A stretch of 64,000 nucleotides of DNA, from contig MEHQ01001076.1 of NCBI GenBank assembly GCA_008828725.1, forward strand, positions 744,001 through 808,000, in the 5' to 3' direction. The notes under the pieces are model-generated. The model had not been told where the DNA came from. It saw nothing but the letters and a program-made list of their open reading frames with translations, and did not search any database. Below are positions 10,931 to 22,540 of this stretch, one piece after another. How positions within the stretch are numbered: position 1 is the first letter of the stretch; every line of letters starts with the position of its first letter. The translations under genes and the position numbers were made by a program. The stretch comes from Saccharina japonica. Lineage: Eukaryota > Sar > Phaeophyceae > Laminariales > Laminariaceae.

Positions 10931-11551
10931 CTGCCGCCGCCTGGTCTCGAGCAGGTTCGTGTCTAAACATGAATATCACACAAGTATTTTTTAAGCATCA
11001 CTATGCACGTACGTGCAGATCGTTTCGATGTGTGTTTCTCACTGTGCGCACGCACGGGTGCGTGTTCTCCAGTATTTCAACAAGGGTCCTACCGTATCCA
11101 CGATTCATTGCATGTCCGTACAAGTAGGCGTTATTTGTCGCGGTAAACAGGGTTGGGGTTACGGTGGGGCCTGGTTTGGCCGCCCGACTCGCCACCCACA
11201 CACAGTCACTCTTCTTTCTTCATCCGACCCAAGCAACCCTTCATCTCGTAAGGAGAACAGTCACTATCTGTCGAGAGCTGATCCTGCCAAGCGCAGAGTT
11301 TTTGCCTGCCTACATCTGCACGGCCTACATGCAGTACATCTGCACGACCTTCGAGAATTAAAAAGTTCTCGAGCGAAACAAGATTGTCCAGGTAGGCTCG
11401 AAGGATACATCGGATTCAGGTGTTTCTGGTACAGTACTACTGCTACCATCGGCCAGAAAGGCTGTCAAGTTGGTGAATTTACAGCATGTACTATGTTTTC
11501 CGGGGAGTATAACACAAATACGAACTATATTGTAGTGCTGTGGAACGCATC

Positions 11552-11577
11552 ACAATATATATATATATATTTATATA
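11552..11577. repeat. AT dinucleotide microsatellite
   Basis: An ATATAT run inside block S2; the S2 copies of B and C have no comparable long run at this site. Confidence 0.8.
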
Positions 11578-11937
11578 TACTTCGCTTAATCTCTGTATTA
11601 TATGTCCGGAAAACTTCGCACAATGCGCCGTATATCAGAATACTTGACCAGACCAGACTACGTATACGTGTACTATTAATATAAACAAAATATAACTCCG
11701 GCGCGCGAAGGCATGTGTATTACAGATCCAAAATAGATTACGCACAGTTACCCACCTGGTATTGACATGCTTACCCACTACCTGAACTTAACCCGGCATC
11801 TATTTGGAAGGGTAGCCCGAGACACGACGAACGGCGGGCAGATGGTCGTAACAGGTCGAGTATATTGTCCGACGTCTTCATGCTGGAACGGTACGCCGCG
11901 GAGACTACTACTATGATATGCACACCAGTAGGTCTTG

Positions 11938-12406
11938 TCATAGCAATATCATGGCGCTGACATCAGCCACCGTACCACTGCCATAGGCATGGCTATCCAC
12001 AGGCCATGGCACAAGGAATGACTCGACACACTGGTGCCATTCGTAAATCGGCCGTGGCTTTACTGCCATTGGATTATCTTCATAGTTCCGGGTGCATCTC
12101 CATGTCATTGATCCACATGCCACGCCCACTGCACTACAGGACATCAGGTTCCGATGGGCGTGCCACAAACAACTGAACTGTGTTCCTTTCCGGTGAAATG
12201 GGACTTGATTCTCCCACTACCATCGAGACTTGGTGATAGTAAACCCATGAAACGCTGTGTAGCACGCCATGGCAGTCGCTGCAATGAATACCCATGGCAC
12301 TGACATTACAGGCCACAGCATCGATATAGGAATTACATGTAAACACGTGACTGTTCGTCCTAGGGAACTTCCTGACGGCCTGAAGGTACCGTCGTGGTAT
12401 CGGCAT
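11938..12406 (-). pseudogene. Broken copy of a conserved divergent reading frame (S2, module A)
   Basis: On the minus strand the peptide SMTWRC...EDNPMAVKPRPIYEWHQ aligns to ECIRIDEDGSIPVQSRPIYE in B (52,345-52,542) and ECIQITEDGSIDVQPRPIYE in C (35,014-35,196). Further upstream on the same strand VTCLHV..ISMLW matches B and C frames, but here the frame carries stop codons. Shared residues include synonymous differences (CCG/CCA, ATT/ATC, GAA/GAG), which favours a coding origin. I do not recognise the protein. Confidence 0.35.
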
Positions 12407-13435
12407 GATCGCTTTTCTGTTACCCCCCCCCCCGCATCAAAGCATTGTTAACCCATACCTGGTATGCTTCCAGAGTTTAGTTTAGTGCCTGCTTTTTATG
12501 TCCATTGTACGTTGATTTTTCTCCTCTTGCAAGCGCGTGCAATCGTGTGTATACAAAACCGAATATTTTTATCTCTTTCACCTTACGCGTTCCACGCACA
12601 CTCGAGCTCGAAAATCAGCACGCCCCACCGTGACTGAAAACAGTCGACATCCAGCACACCGAGTCATTGTCTGAGCTGCGTATTCGTTTCTAAGGGCTAC
12701 AAGCTCTGTGGCGACAACACATATTATATGGCACATACATACTCGCAAATGAAGTACGTAAGAAGGATAAAATATGCAATACTGTAACTATTACTTAATA
12801 TTGGACAGGCACAATGTACACAAGTAGGAATACCAGACAAAGCGAAGTAGACAAAATAAAACAGAAACGTAGAGAGATCCAAACGTACGTCAAACCATAC
12901 ATTACACCGTTTATGGATATTGTTCCCAATTTTCACCCAAGTCCCGCAGGCGAGTCTGGGAGTCGTACGTATATCTTGTGTAGGATTGTACATTTTTTAT
13001 AGACGAGCAAATCAGTTTTCGTTCTCTCTTTTATATGAGGTCCAGTCTGTATATGCTGCCCTCTGCGCAACATGCCAGTACGTATCTCATTGTATATACG
13101 TACCCTGATTTGACATGTATTTGATAATCAGTTTTAGATGTCGATAATCGTCTGTTATACTCATACCAGCGTGTGTGTACTCCAACTAATACGTGTTTCG
13201 AAAGCATGTTCACGATAACGTGCTAACGGCCAGTGATACGGCAAAGGGGTAGCTTTAAATTCATTTTTTTCAGTGGATGAGAGCACGCTCGATTGAAGGA
13301 CTGCCATAGATATTGGCAGTCGTACATCGGCATTTCGTCTGCTAGTTTCCGCGATGTGCACCGCCATAGGTTTGTTTCCTCTTATGCGGCAAAACAATAC
13401 TGTATGGTTGTAAAAAAAATCGAGTGAAATATAGA

Positions 13436-13453
13436 GCCGCTCGCCCGAGCGGC
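13436..13453. promoter_or_regulatory. Conserved palindrome upstream of gene A
   Basis: GCCGCTCGCCCGAGCGGC can form an 8 bp stem. It lies about 480 bp before the start codon. Equivalents occur at 53,801-53,818 (B, one G:T pair) and 34,128-34,145 (C, 6 bp stem GCCGCT/AGCGGC). A regulatory role is inferred from retention only. Confidence 0.4.
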
Positions 13454-13935
13454 GTACACTCCGTTGTGAAAATGGGGATACTCGCCTTACTGCAGCACCA
13501 GCCTAGACCTATGATATACCGGGGGTAGTTGCCTGGTAAAAAGCATGCCGAAGATTTTTGAACTGCTCAGTACGGCCGCGGTACACTACCGATACTTACC
13601 GGAGTGTTAACAACAGCCGCAATACCTCTCCGGCAAGGTTCTGTACGAACTAAGGATCTGTTCTCAACAGATGGACATGTCGGGTTCGACCTTAAAATAT
13701 TGGTGGTCGACAAGTTTGAGAGGAGTACCACGTCGATTTATGCAGGTATTTACCCAACAGCAGTGATCCGGTATGGCGGGTATCCTCGAACGAAGTGTAC
13801 CTGAGGTGTTCCACCAACGCTGTACCGCGTTATGTTCGTCGTGTCTCTCATTCCTTGCTTATCGCTGCTACTGCTTCCCGCCCGCTACCACAGAGCATTC
13901 CGTGAACAGCAACCGACAGCATAGGAAAATACAAG
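13454..13935 (+). promoter_or_regulatory. Upstream region of gene A
   Basis: Shared with 53,819-54,298 and, inverted, 33,643-34,127. The last bases before the ATG (GGAAAATACAAG, then ATGG) resemble those of B and C. No TATA box is clear. Confidence 0.4.
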
Positions 13936-15448
13936 ATGGTGCGATACATTCCGTTTATCACGGCCCTGGTGGCTTTCGGAGTCACGGCTAGCGCCACCCA
14001 GCTGTCTATCAATGGTGAGTGTTTGTTTAATACATACATGGTGTGTTCTACGGTTGGGGTAGGTGGTACGATATCTGAGCGACATCATTAGAGTAGGAGC
14101 TCTGTATAACACCCGAAGACGGAACTCGAGACACACGATACATCTAATCCGACGACCGAGACCATTGCCGGTAATAACATACATAATAAGAATTGGCACA
14201 AATCACCCAAATTTCGATGTAGATAAGCCGGACCCTAAGCCGCCGGCCTGATATGGTTCTCAGGATATGTACAGCACGTGTCCAACCGAGGAGATATGTG
14301 CTATAAGATACGTATCGCATGGCTCACACCCGAGAGCACGCGTTCGACCATAACCGTCAGATACCAATCCGCCCTGATGGGTCTAAGATATGAGGCGGTA
14401 ATCCGTGACAAGCCAGTGGGAGCACAATTGGGATTCCAACAATATTATGGAGTTCGTTTTTCAGGAGACGACCCCTACCGCTATCGAAGCACCCGTTATT
14501 CGCAACAAAGAGGGGACTGTACAAACGATCAATGCAACCATTGGGGGTGGAATTGGTGAGGCCCTTCACCTGACCAACTCTATACTCCCGTCGAGAAGCC
14601 GGCCGTGAAAATATAGGAAGTACACCACACGAGGCCATACTATTGCCTAGGAGTATTTCGAGCAATACAAACATTACAGCGGTCTCGTTAATCGACATTA
14701 GGAAACCCTGCAGCTAAGGAGCCGCGCCAGATAGAAAATTTATGTCCAAACCACGCCACCCATTATGAGACGAGTGGTAGGATAGAGGTAGCATTTATTG
14801 GCAGAAATGGCTTCTGCAAAATGGGGTTCGCTAACCCACAACCGTCGGTCTTTCATCAGTTCTTGGCCAAATATCTCATTGCATACTCAGGACGTGCGAT
14901 TGTGCATCGGGTGGCACTAATGTTTTTCTCCAACATCATGTTTTGAGTGACGTATAGAGGTCCTCAAGGGACCACGCTCACCATAGAAAATGATACACCT
15001 CTACCGCAGCACGGGTCATTGGGGCACGGGACATACACCGCAAGGCCGTCGAACGCACATTTCCTGCATTCCGTGAAACCATGGGCGTTGTTTGGTGTGA
15101 CCTAAAGGGACAACACTTACCTACTGGATGGTGTGTTGTTTTAACTTGGAATAATTGGCCTCCGTCGGACTTTGGCCTCCCCGATATCAGCTATGGCTTG
15201 GACCGAATCGAGTTAAACCGGCTCCTTACTGTTATATCAAACGCGCTTCAAGTGTCTCGTCTCAATGTACATGGTACTTGTAAGCAGTGAGAGTCAATGT
15301 TCGGAATATTCCGAGTCAACTGGGGCCGGAAATTAAACTCATTGCTGAATAATCTCCGGCTTCTTGATATCTGCACGACTCTGCGCGAAACAGGTTGAAG
15401 TTATTTTGTCTACAAGTAGGATGCTGCTCTGCGAAACAACAGCCACAA

Positions 15449-15658
15449 TTAATTCAAGCGTTGTCTCAGGATGTCGTGCACAGTGGAATTCCGGTCGTCA
15501 TCTGACAATATTGCAACACGTCCGTAAACTTGTCGGTTGACCATGCCACCGTGTATGATGCACAAGGCGAGGACGACGGTGACAAGAGCCTCCGCGGCAG
15601 GAGAACCGAGTCGGATCCCCATGTATGAGATAATCGTGTTTATTCCAGTATGATCCAC
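15449..15658 (-). CDS. Antisense hydrophobic ORF within intron 2 of gene A
   Basis: The minus-strand frame reads VDHTGINTIISYMGIRL, then a hydrophobic core (AAEALVTVVLALCII), then NRQVYGRVAIL. The matching frame in B (about 55,855-56,010, minus) keeps IISYLGLR, PAAKALLAIALALCII and QVYGRVA, and C keeps part of it (about 32,190-32,300, plus, with a stop). The core could be a signal anchor or membrane helix. It starts at GTG, so if real it is probably one exon of a spliced gene. Function unknown. Confidence 0.3.
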   Translation of the reverse strand: MDHTGINTIISYMGIRLGSPAAEALVTVVLALCIIHGGMVNRQVYGRVAILSDDDRNSTVHDILRQRLN

Positions 15659-16489
15659 TTCCGTTCTGCGGTTGATTGAATACCGCTACATAACGTGTAC
15701 CATGGATATGCCTCAGGAACGGTGCATGACGAAGTAGGTTTTGGGTTCGAGAAAGGAAAACTTTGGAGCGAAAAATATTCGTGGTTTTGATACTCAGTTC
15801 GTGTTGTGTGTGCATGGTCGGATGCATCTTGCGACATGAACACACATGTTATATTGATGGAGTATTGTGAGCTGATGCAGGGTGGGAAACTCGGAATAAC
15901 GTAAACTTCGTTTCAATCGTTGTGTGAATGTAAATGAGCCACCAAATCGTAACCACTATCGGAGGACTTGACACAGATACGGCGACCAACCCACCCCGAC
16001 TGTTGCTCGCTTCAGCCCCTGCAGAGGCCCACCTGCTTCGACTTCAAGTGCCCCGAAGGTTCCGTTATGATCACCGAACCTACCGGCGAGGAATGTAGAA
16101 CAGGCACGTGTACTATATCCAATTGCTGCGACAAGGTCTGCTCAAGCTACGACTGCCCCAGCGTGTTCAGCCCTGTGGATGATTCCGACATTAAAGTGTG
16201 CAAACGCAACAAATGCGACCGAGGGCAGTGCTGCGAATTGGGTGAGACGTATTCAGCGTATACTGCACAAGATATGTACACGGAGTTCGTACATACAAGG
16301 AACAGCTCATAACACTGCTTCCACCTGACTGCCATGCAAATAACGATCGCCAGGGTGTGGTGGTGACACGTGCATGCATTAGACTCAAGCCTTTGTTCAC
16401 GGTTTTCGTTCATGCGAGGGTCTAATAACTCGACATAGGCGAACTAATTAATCAAGGGCTGCGGGGACGATTAGTTTCCAATTCAACCT

Positions 16490-16709
16490 CGGGCACGCTG
16501 GCCTGCGACTCCTTCAAGTTTAACGACGGTTCATCTATTAACCAAAACCCTAACTACGTGAGATTCTATAACCGCACGTACACTGAATCCAGATAAAAAG
16601 GTGTGCTCAAGCTTCACCTGCCCCGCGTCCTTCTCTCCGCGTACATTCTCTTACCCCATGCCGTGCGAGAAGAGTGGATGCAGCGTCAGTCTCTGCTGCG
16701 TCGCGGGTA
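16490..16709 (+). pseudogene. Extra repeat exon (3b) with 5 bp deletion, gene A
   Basis: The first half reads CDSFKFNDGSS..., the second CSSFTCPASFSP... to LCCVAG and a GTAAGA donor. Between them the sequence AGATAAAAAGGTGTGC lacks about 5 bp relative to the expected Arg-Cys-Cys codons, so the halves are out of frame and a stop appears. The same lesion is in module D (43,410-43,619). B and C have no such exon. Confidence 0.65.
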
Positions 16710-17741
16710 AGAGGCTCTTCGAAGCGACGTTGCACACGTGTTTGTCGAGAATACAACATACATGACCAGCCTGTTCAGCCCCCGAAACTATACCGACATA
16801 TTCGTCGGTCGATATACACTTATATTGGGTAAAGCGTTCTTGTGCTTAGAGTTGGCGGCTGAATGAACACGTGCAGTGTTCCTATGACTTGCTAAGTAAC
16901 AACATCCCTTCAGCAATACTCATGCGTTTCATTGAGCGGCCGTGTATTTGCGGTACATATGGCCATCGGCAACGCCCCAGTACTAACTCTAGTGACGACG
17001 GAGTCTTGCCATGCACTAAGCGACCTCCAGAGTGTGGTATTGACATGTGCATATGTAAGCCCCACTCTATTTCTCAAGTTTCTTTGTGCATGGGGGGGGG
17101 TTAGCAACTCGACATATGCGAATCTCAGAACACGTGGGCGGCTGCTACTCTTGATTTCCATTTTCATCAGACAAGGTGAACTGCGACTCCTTCAAGTGCC
17201 CCGATGGGTTATCTCTGGTGCGCTTTGCTAGCTATCGGCGGTGTGGAAGGAACGTGTGCACCGAAGAGAACTGCTGTGAAAAATTTTGCACAGGCTTCAT
17301 CTGCCCCGCGTCCTCTTTTCCGGTGAAATTCGCTGACCTCACGCCGTGCAAGAAGAATGGATGCGACGAAGCTCGCTGCTGCACGAAAAGTGAGAGGCTC
17401 GCCGAAGCGAGGTCGCACCCGTTTGTCTAGAATATCACTTACATAATTTACCAGTTGTTTTAACCCCGAAACTCTATCGTCGATATCCTCGGTCTACATA
17501 CACGTACGTTCCATCAAGTTTTGGGGTAGTTTATATTTTCGGTATTATTTAAGTAGCGCTGTTTTTCTATGCGTAGCTGCGTCTCATCCTCACTTCTGAT
17601 ATAAATTTGCACTTCATAGAACTGCCATCCAATGGCGGTACGTATGGTGATCGTTACCGTACCGTTTCTAAACCCAGTGACGACGGAGTCTCATTGCGAC
17701 TGAAGACAATTGCGATAAAACTTGAGACCCGGGTTGCTCAG

Positions 17742-17970
17742 AATATTTTGAGTGTTCGGACGGTCAGCACGTGATCGACAACGGATACCACGAGGAGGGT
17801 ATGGGTAACAACGTTTAGGAGTTTCCGGGCGTCGATGTGATCTGCCGCAGCGTTTTGATTTTACCTGGCTACCCGCCTGAGGGATTCAATGACACGAATG
17901 TTTGCGACGAAACCCGATCACTACATTTTGGCGCAAGACGGGCAACCTTCCTGCCCGAAAACAGTGTGCA
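17742..17970 (+). pseudogene. Dead exon 5, gene A
   Basis: After a GTTGCTCAG acceptor the phase-1 frame reads YFECSDGQHVIDNG... and hits TAG at 17,816-17,818, where C has CAG (Gln). A loose repeat-like remainder follows (DMICRS..PGYPPEGF..CDET). Module D has the same TAG. Confidence 0.6.
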
Positions 17971-18182
17971 ATATATTTCTTCAAGCATGTGCTGTCATAC
18001 TATTACTATTCCCTTGGCCTGCTGAGCTCGCGGCCTAGACTGCACTCCGGCATGGTGTTCACGAGCTTGATCATTCTCGCAGTCCTATTCCCTTGCGCTT
18101 TGCCACCCAAGGCAGACACCCCCCCACGCGACCAGCATTCGTTCCCAATTAATCCCCCCCCGAGGATTACGTACAATCTCAG

Positions 18183-18389
18183 ATAATTAATTATGCGACT
18201 TTATGGAATGCGCGGCTGGTACAATTGTGACGGTCGCCGTTCGCGAAATCCGATCTCTTTAGACCACGTGCGAAAAGGCTCAGTGCTGCACCAGCTTTCA
18301 ATGCCCTAATGGCCAACCGCCGGTATAAGACGCTGGCACCACCGTGTGCGACGACTCCGGATGCACCAAAACCGTATGCTGCACACCCG
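18183..18389 (+). pseudogene. Dead exon 6, gene A
   Basis: A 207 bp phase-1 exon between CAATCTCAG and a GTTATT donor reads CDFMECAAG..., TSFQCPNGQPPV, CDDSGCTKTVCCTPG. It has in-frame TAG (18,260-18,262) and TAA (18,326-18,328). Both stops recur in module D. Confidence 0.65.
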
Positions 18390-18899
18390 GTTATTTTGAA
18401 CTCCTGGAGACAATCCAATGGTTCATTTCACGGTAGTCGGCCATGTCAGCCCCATTCGCTGGTGTTGAAAATCTTACCCAGCGTAGCGTACATTGGCAGT
18501 ATTTCCACATAGTTGATCAAACTTACTGTCCCACTCACACACACATAATACAATCGAACGTACGCCTTCGCGGACACCAACAGACCTCCCAAATCAAACC
18601 GCCCCTAATGATTCGGTACCGCCTCAGAACAAGCATTCTGTGATTCAGTCAAGTGCGAGAAGGGTTTCGCTCTGGTCGATAAAGCCTCCGAAGTACTGTG
18701 TGGCAGGCCCAAGTGCAGGAAATCGGAGTGCTGTAAAAAGGTCTGCTCCAGCTTCGAGTGCCCTGGCAACTCTATCCCGATGGTTGGCTCTGACGATATC
18801 AAATGCGACAATGCGGGGTGCACCTCCGCGCTGTGCTGTCTCTTCCCTGTCAACTGTGAGTGATGACACGTGCTTCGATAGAGGTAGCACATTTTGGGC

Positions 18900-21800
18900 G
18901 AAGTTTCACGATTGATTGGGCCCCTTAACATTAAATCGGATGTCCTTCGTTCTTGTATTGCAGTATTGTTCCTTATATGGTTAGGCCATGGCATTGTCCG
19001 TCTGGCATAACTTTCTATCTTCCTTCAAAAAACAGATTTTGTCTTCAGAATACAGCTCATCTATCGTAGCATGCGTCTGACAGGGTTTGTCAAAGTATGC
19101 CTCGCCTCGTTTGAAGCACCCAACCAAAGCTTAAGACATCAGTAGCGACACGAGAAGAAGCTTCTGGCCGCTTAAAAATCCAATATTTTTAGATTTCTCG
19201 CTATCGTCATGGGCAAACGTCGACGACGAGGACGGGCGTTTCCTTAGCGCTGCATGTTTGCCTGCATGACAATACTTCTGTAAGCAGTCAACCTCACGAT
19301 ATATCGCAGGCATCCTGATTGAGTTTCATGCGTTCATCACAACAACGGTGTTTGGGGGGTAACAGTGTCATATTACACTCGCCGGTTCAATGGCGTGTTG
19401 CATCATTGATATTTCATTGCTGTGTACTCCCGTCGGGAATCCGACCTGAACTCCCAATTAAATTGAACGGCCTATGTGTTTGACGCGGAATACACATATC
19501 ACAGCGCAATTGATAATTGACAGTGTAAGTATATGGCCTGGTTCGAACTGTTTTTCATCCCGTTACGCGGATCCGAGTGGAGGGTGTCAGGCGGGTGCAA
19601 GATGAAATTCCCCGGTGGGATAGAAATGTAACTTTTATTTGTAGAATATGGTACCCAACCACTGTCACCGCCGTTGACGTGTCCATATTGAAAGCAACCA
19701 TGAAGTGATAAACATGGGTACTCTAATGTGGTCCACTGAAATCACGTCTACGTACTAACTGGAATATTCCTGTCTGTCCACACCACAGGATAACGTCACC
19801 TACTTTGTAGCGAACAACTGAAGACAGGAACGACGTTACCACGTACTCCTGACACAAAGTACGGTTCCGAACGGAGTTCGACGTCGTCCGGATTGTGCGA
19901 AGTCGCCCACCAAGCATACAACATGGGTTGCGAGAGTGTTGCATATTACGGGTGTTTCGAAGGCCAGCCTGTGAACGCCTTTTCATCGCCTACACCGCTT
20001 ACTTTTAATGATCGCAGGGGGATTTAAACTACAGTAGGGGTAAAGTTTGAAATATAGCGCCTTTTTGGCTGCACTACTCGTTGAACGGTGACCCACTACA
20101 ACGCGTCGCCTATGTGCTCGTTATCTCATAGGTCAATACATATATGTATGTGGAGAAAGAGGTATCCCCTCTCTCAAAGTGAGAGCATTATCTGGAAAAC
20201 ATTCCTCCTGGTGTTTTTGTCTTCACGGTGGTTCTTGAGAACCGGTACCGTTATCCTGTAAGATACAGGCTTAAATATTACATTGACAATATACCAACCG
20301 CTGCGAACTAAAGCCCTCTACATATCTGCTGAACGTCTATCATCCTTGTGGCTGAAGCAAGATTGGTCGGGTTCGTTTTGAGTTAAAAGCCGAGGCCTAT
20401 CTGGTAGTGCTTTCGCCCATACATTTCACGGTTAGCTTGGATGGTGTGTAGACCCATGTTCGCTGGTTGAGTGGGGGGGGTGATAAACCAACGGTGCGCG
20501 TTCTCGGCCATCGGTGTTTGCGTTACTAGTGTGCACGGTCTAGAGTCGTCGGTTGCTTCGTCGGGTAACAGACCACGTGTTGACCCTGTGTCGTCTTTTC
20601 CCGACAGGCGTCCAGACGGGATATCTTGGAACAGAACGTCTTGGGCGTTTGCGTCTGCATTGGGGTATATGTTTGGTTGTGGTTCGTTTGACTCAAGTGC
20701 GGTAGCTTGACGATTTGCTGTCGTCGTGGTTTGGAGTACCTTATAGTTTGCACAACGAGTTCATGGATTGTCAGCGAGGTCTGGATATTTCGCGCGGGCT
20801 GCGCCGTTTTGGCCAATCGAGCTTCTGACTTTCGACAGTTCAGGAGAGAAAGGCAGTTCCGTCGCGCGTAAACGGAACTTTAAGTACGGGCAGATACTCA
20901 ATGTGTTTAATAACGTTTCGAAACGTCCCATGATACGTGAACGGCCACAACTACGAGCTGCCACTAGGCTAGTCGAATTGATAGATAGCATTACCTTGAT
21001 CTGATTTCTCCAACATACTCTTGATCGAGGTCTTGTTTTTAGCAAAACCGTGAAGGTCGAAAGAGATACTCTTAGGGCATATTGCGACAGGGGAAAAGCG
21101 TATCGTAGTTAGTATCGTGGAACGGCCAGAAGCTCATGTCCACCATCATCGTTCAGATTACGCGGAGCCGCCCACGAAGTACACAGCATAGGTTGCGAGA
21201 GTATTGTATACTACGCGTGTTTCGGAAGCCTGCCTGTGAACGCCTTTTCGTCGCCTACATCGTTTACTGTAACGATCGCCGGGGCATTTAAACTCTAGTA
21301 GGAGTAATATTTGAAATATATCGCCTTTTCGGCTGAACTATTTGCTGAACGGTGATGCACGAGAACGCGTCGCGTATGTCCCCGTTATCGCATAGGTCCA
21401 CACATATATGTATGTGGAGAAAGAGGTATCCCCTCTCTTAATGTGAGAGTATTATCTGGAAAATGTTCCTCTTGGTGTTTTTGTCTTCACAGTGGTTCTT
21501 GAGAACCGGTACTCTTACCCTGTACGATACAGGCTTACATATTCCATTGGCAATATATTATCCGCTTCGAAATGAAGCACGCTAGATGCTTGCTGAACGC
21601 CAATCATATTGTGGCTAATGTATGGTGGTCGGGTTCGATTTGAGTTCAAAACCGAGGCCTATCTGATGGTGCTTTCGTTAGCTTGGAAGGCGTGTAGGGC
21701 TCAGGCTCGCTGGTTGGTTGGAGGGTGATAAGCCAACGGTACGCGTTGTCCGTCATAGGCTCTTTCTATTTCTAGTGTGCAAGGTCCAGACTCGTCAGTT

Positions 21801-22540
21801 GCTTCATCGGATATCAGACCACGTGTTGACCCTGTGTCGTGGTTTCCCGACATACGTCTAGACGGGATAGCTCGGAACGGAACGCCCCGGGCGTTTGCGT
21901 CTGCCTTGGGGTATATGTTCGGTTGTGGTTCGTTTGACTCAAGTACGGTATCTTGACGATTTGCTATCGTGTTATAGAGTACCTTATAGATTGCACGATG
22001 TGTTCATGGGTTGTTAACGAGGTCTGGATATTCCAGGCGGGCTGCGCCGTTTTGACCATGCGAGCTTCTGGCTTTTGACACTTCAGGAGAGAAAGACAGT
22101 TCCGTCGCGCGTAAACCGAACTTTAATTACGGGCAGATACTCAATGTGTTTAATAATGTTTTCAGACGTTCCATGATACGTGAACGGCCACAACGACGGG
22201 CTGCCACAAGGCTAGTCGAGTTGACAGATAGCATAACCTTGATCTGATTCAATAATCCCCAACATACTCTTCATCGAGGTCTTGCTTTGAGCAAATACGT
22301 TTAGGTCGAAAGAGATACTCCTAGGGCATATTGCGACGGGTGAAAAGCGTATCGTTGTATGTATCGTGGAACAGGCAGAAGCGCGTATTCACGATTACGT
22401 CCAGGAAGGCAAAGTCGCTTATCTGTATGTCACGAATTAACGATATCAACTGAGCTAGTGTTCGGTCTAGAACAGAGTACCGGGTGCCGGGGGCACCAGA
22501 GCTATAACGACCGTACCTATTTCGCATTGTAAAATAGACA
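18900..22540 (+). repeat. Block S3 (module A), with internal tandem duplication
   Basis: Shared with 45,840-48,640, 58,560-60,900 and, inverted, 27,935-30,260. Only here is the core duplicated in tandem: about 19,890-21,150 and 21,150-22,380 (landmarks: GGTTGCGAGAG, GAGAAAGAGGTATCCCCTCT, CGGTTCTTGAGAACC-like palindrome, GTGGAACGGCCAGAAGC). It contains short palindromes (CATATATGTATG, CCTGTAAGATACAGG) kept in most copies. Confidence 0.8.
20526..20816 (-). CDS. Conserved small ORF in S3 (module A)
   Basis: A 96-codon minus-strand frame (MAKTAQPARNIQTSLTIHEL...TLDRAH) has full-length open counterparts at 47,727-48,017 and 60,002-60,289; a 3 bp length difference between copies keeps the frame. 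It is truncated in the inverted S3 (28,540-28,610) and broken in the second tandem S3 of this module. Nearby DNA is also well conserved, so conservation alone does not prove coding. No domain recognised. Confidence 0.3.
   Translation of the reverse strand: MAKTAQPARNIQTSLTIHELVVQTIRYSKPRRQQIVKLPHLSQTNHNQTYTPMQTQTPKTFCSKISRLDACREKTTQGQHVVCYPTKQPTTLDRAH

Larger units (their letters stand above)
10960..13430 (+). repeat. Block S2 (module A)
   Basis: Shared with 51,430-53,800 and, inverted, with 34,150-36,190. It lies between S1 and the promoter-proximal region of the cysteine-rich gene. Its minus strand contains the shared frames listed at 11,938-12,406. Confidence 0.75.
13936..18863 (+). pseudogene. 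Gene A: secreted cysteine-rich repeat protein, frame broken
   Basis: Exon 1 (13,936-14,014) codes a signal peptide (MVRYIPFITALVAFGVTASA) and ends in phase 1 at GTGAGT. Exon 2 (14,465-14,555) is 91 bp, against 120 bp in gene B, so it shifts the frame; joined to exon 3 (15,977-16,241, one base longer than in B) it gives TGA at the junction. Exon 3, exon 4 (17,171-17,389) and exon 7 (18,628-18,863) are each open and carry two C-x4-C-x14-C-x4-C-x4-CC repeats. The last exon stops at TGA 18,861-18,863. Between them lie dead exons at about 16,490-16,709, 17,742-17,970 and 18,183-18,389. Another splice choice (acceptor two bases downstream of the CTGCAG in exon 3) could restore the frame, so expression cannot be excluded. 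Family not recognised; an extracellular, disulfide-rich product is inferred for the intact relatives. Confidence 0.65.

Noticed and set aside
18645-18890. Antisense frames over repeat exons (also 45,578-45,802 and 58,220-58,504)
   Set aside because: Shadows of the cysteine-rich exons; the sense strand carries signal peptide, splice sites and the repeat pattern.
19890-22380. Tandem S3 units considered as a CRISPR-like or satellite array
   Set aside because: Only two long units, no short repeats with spacers.
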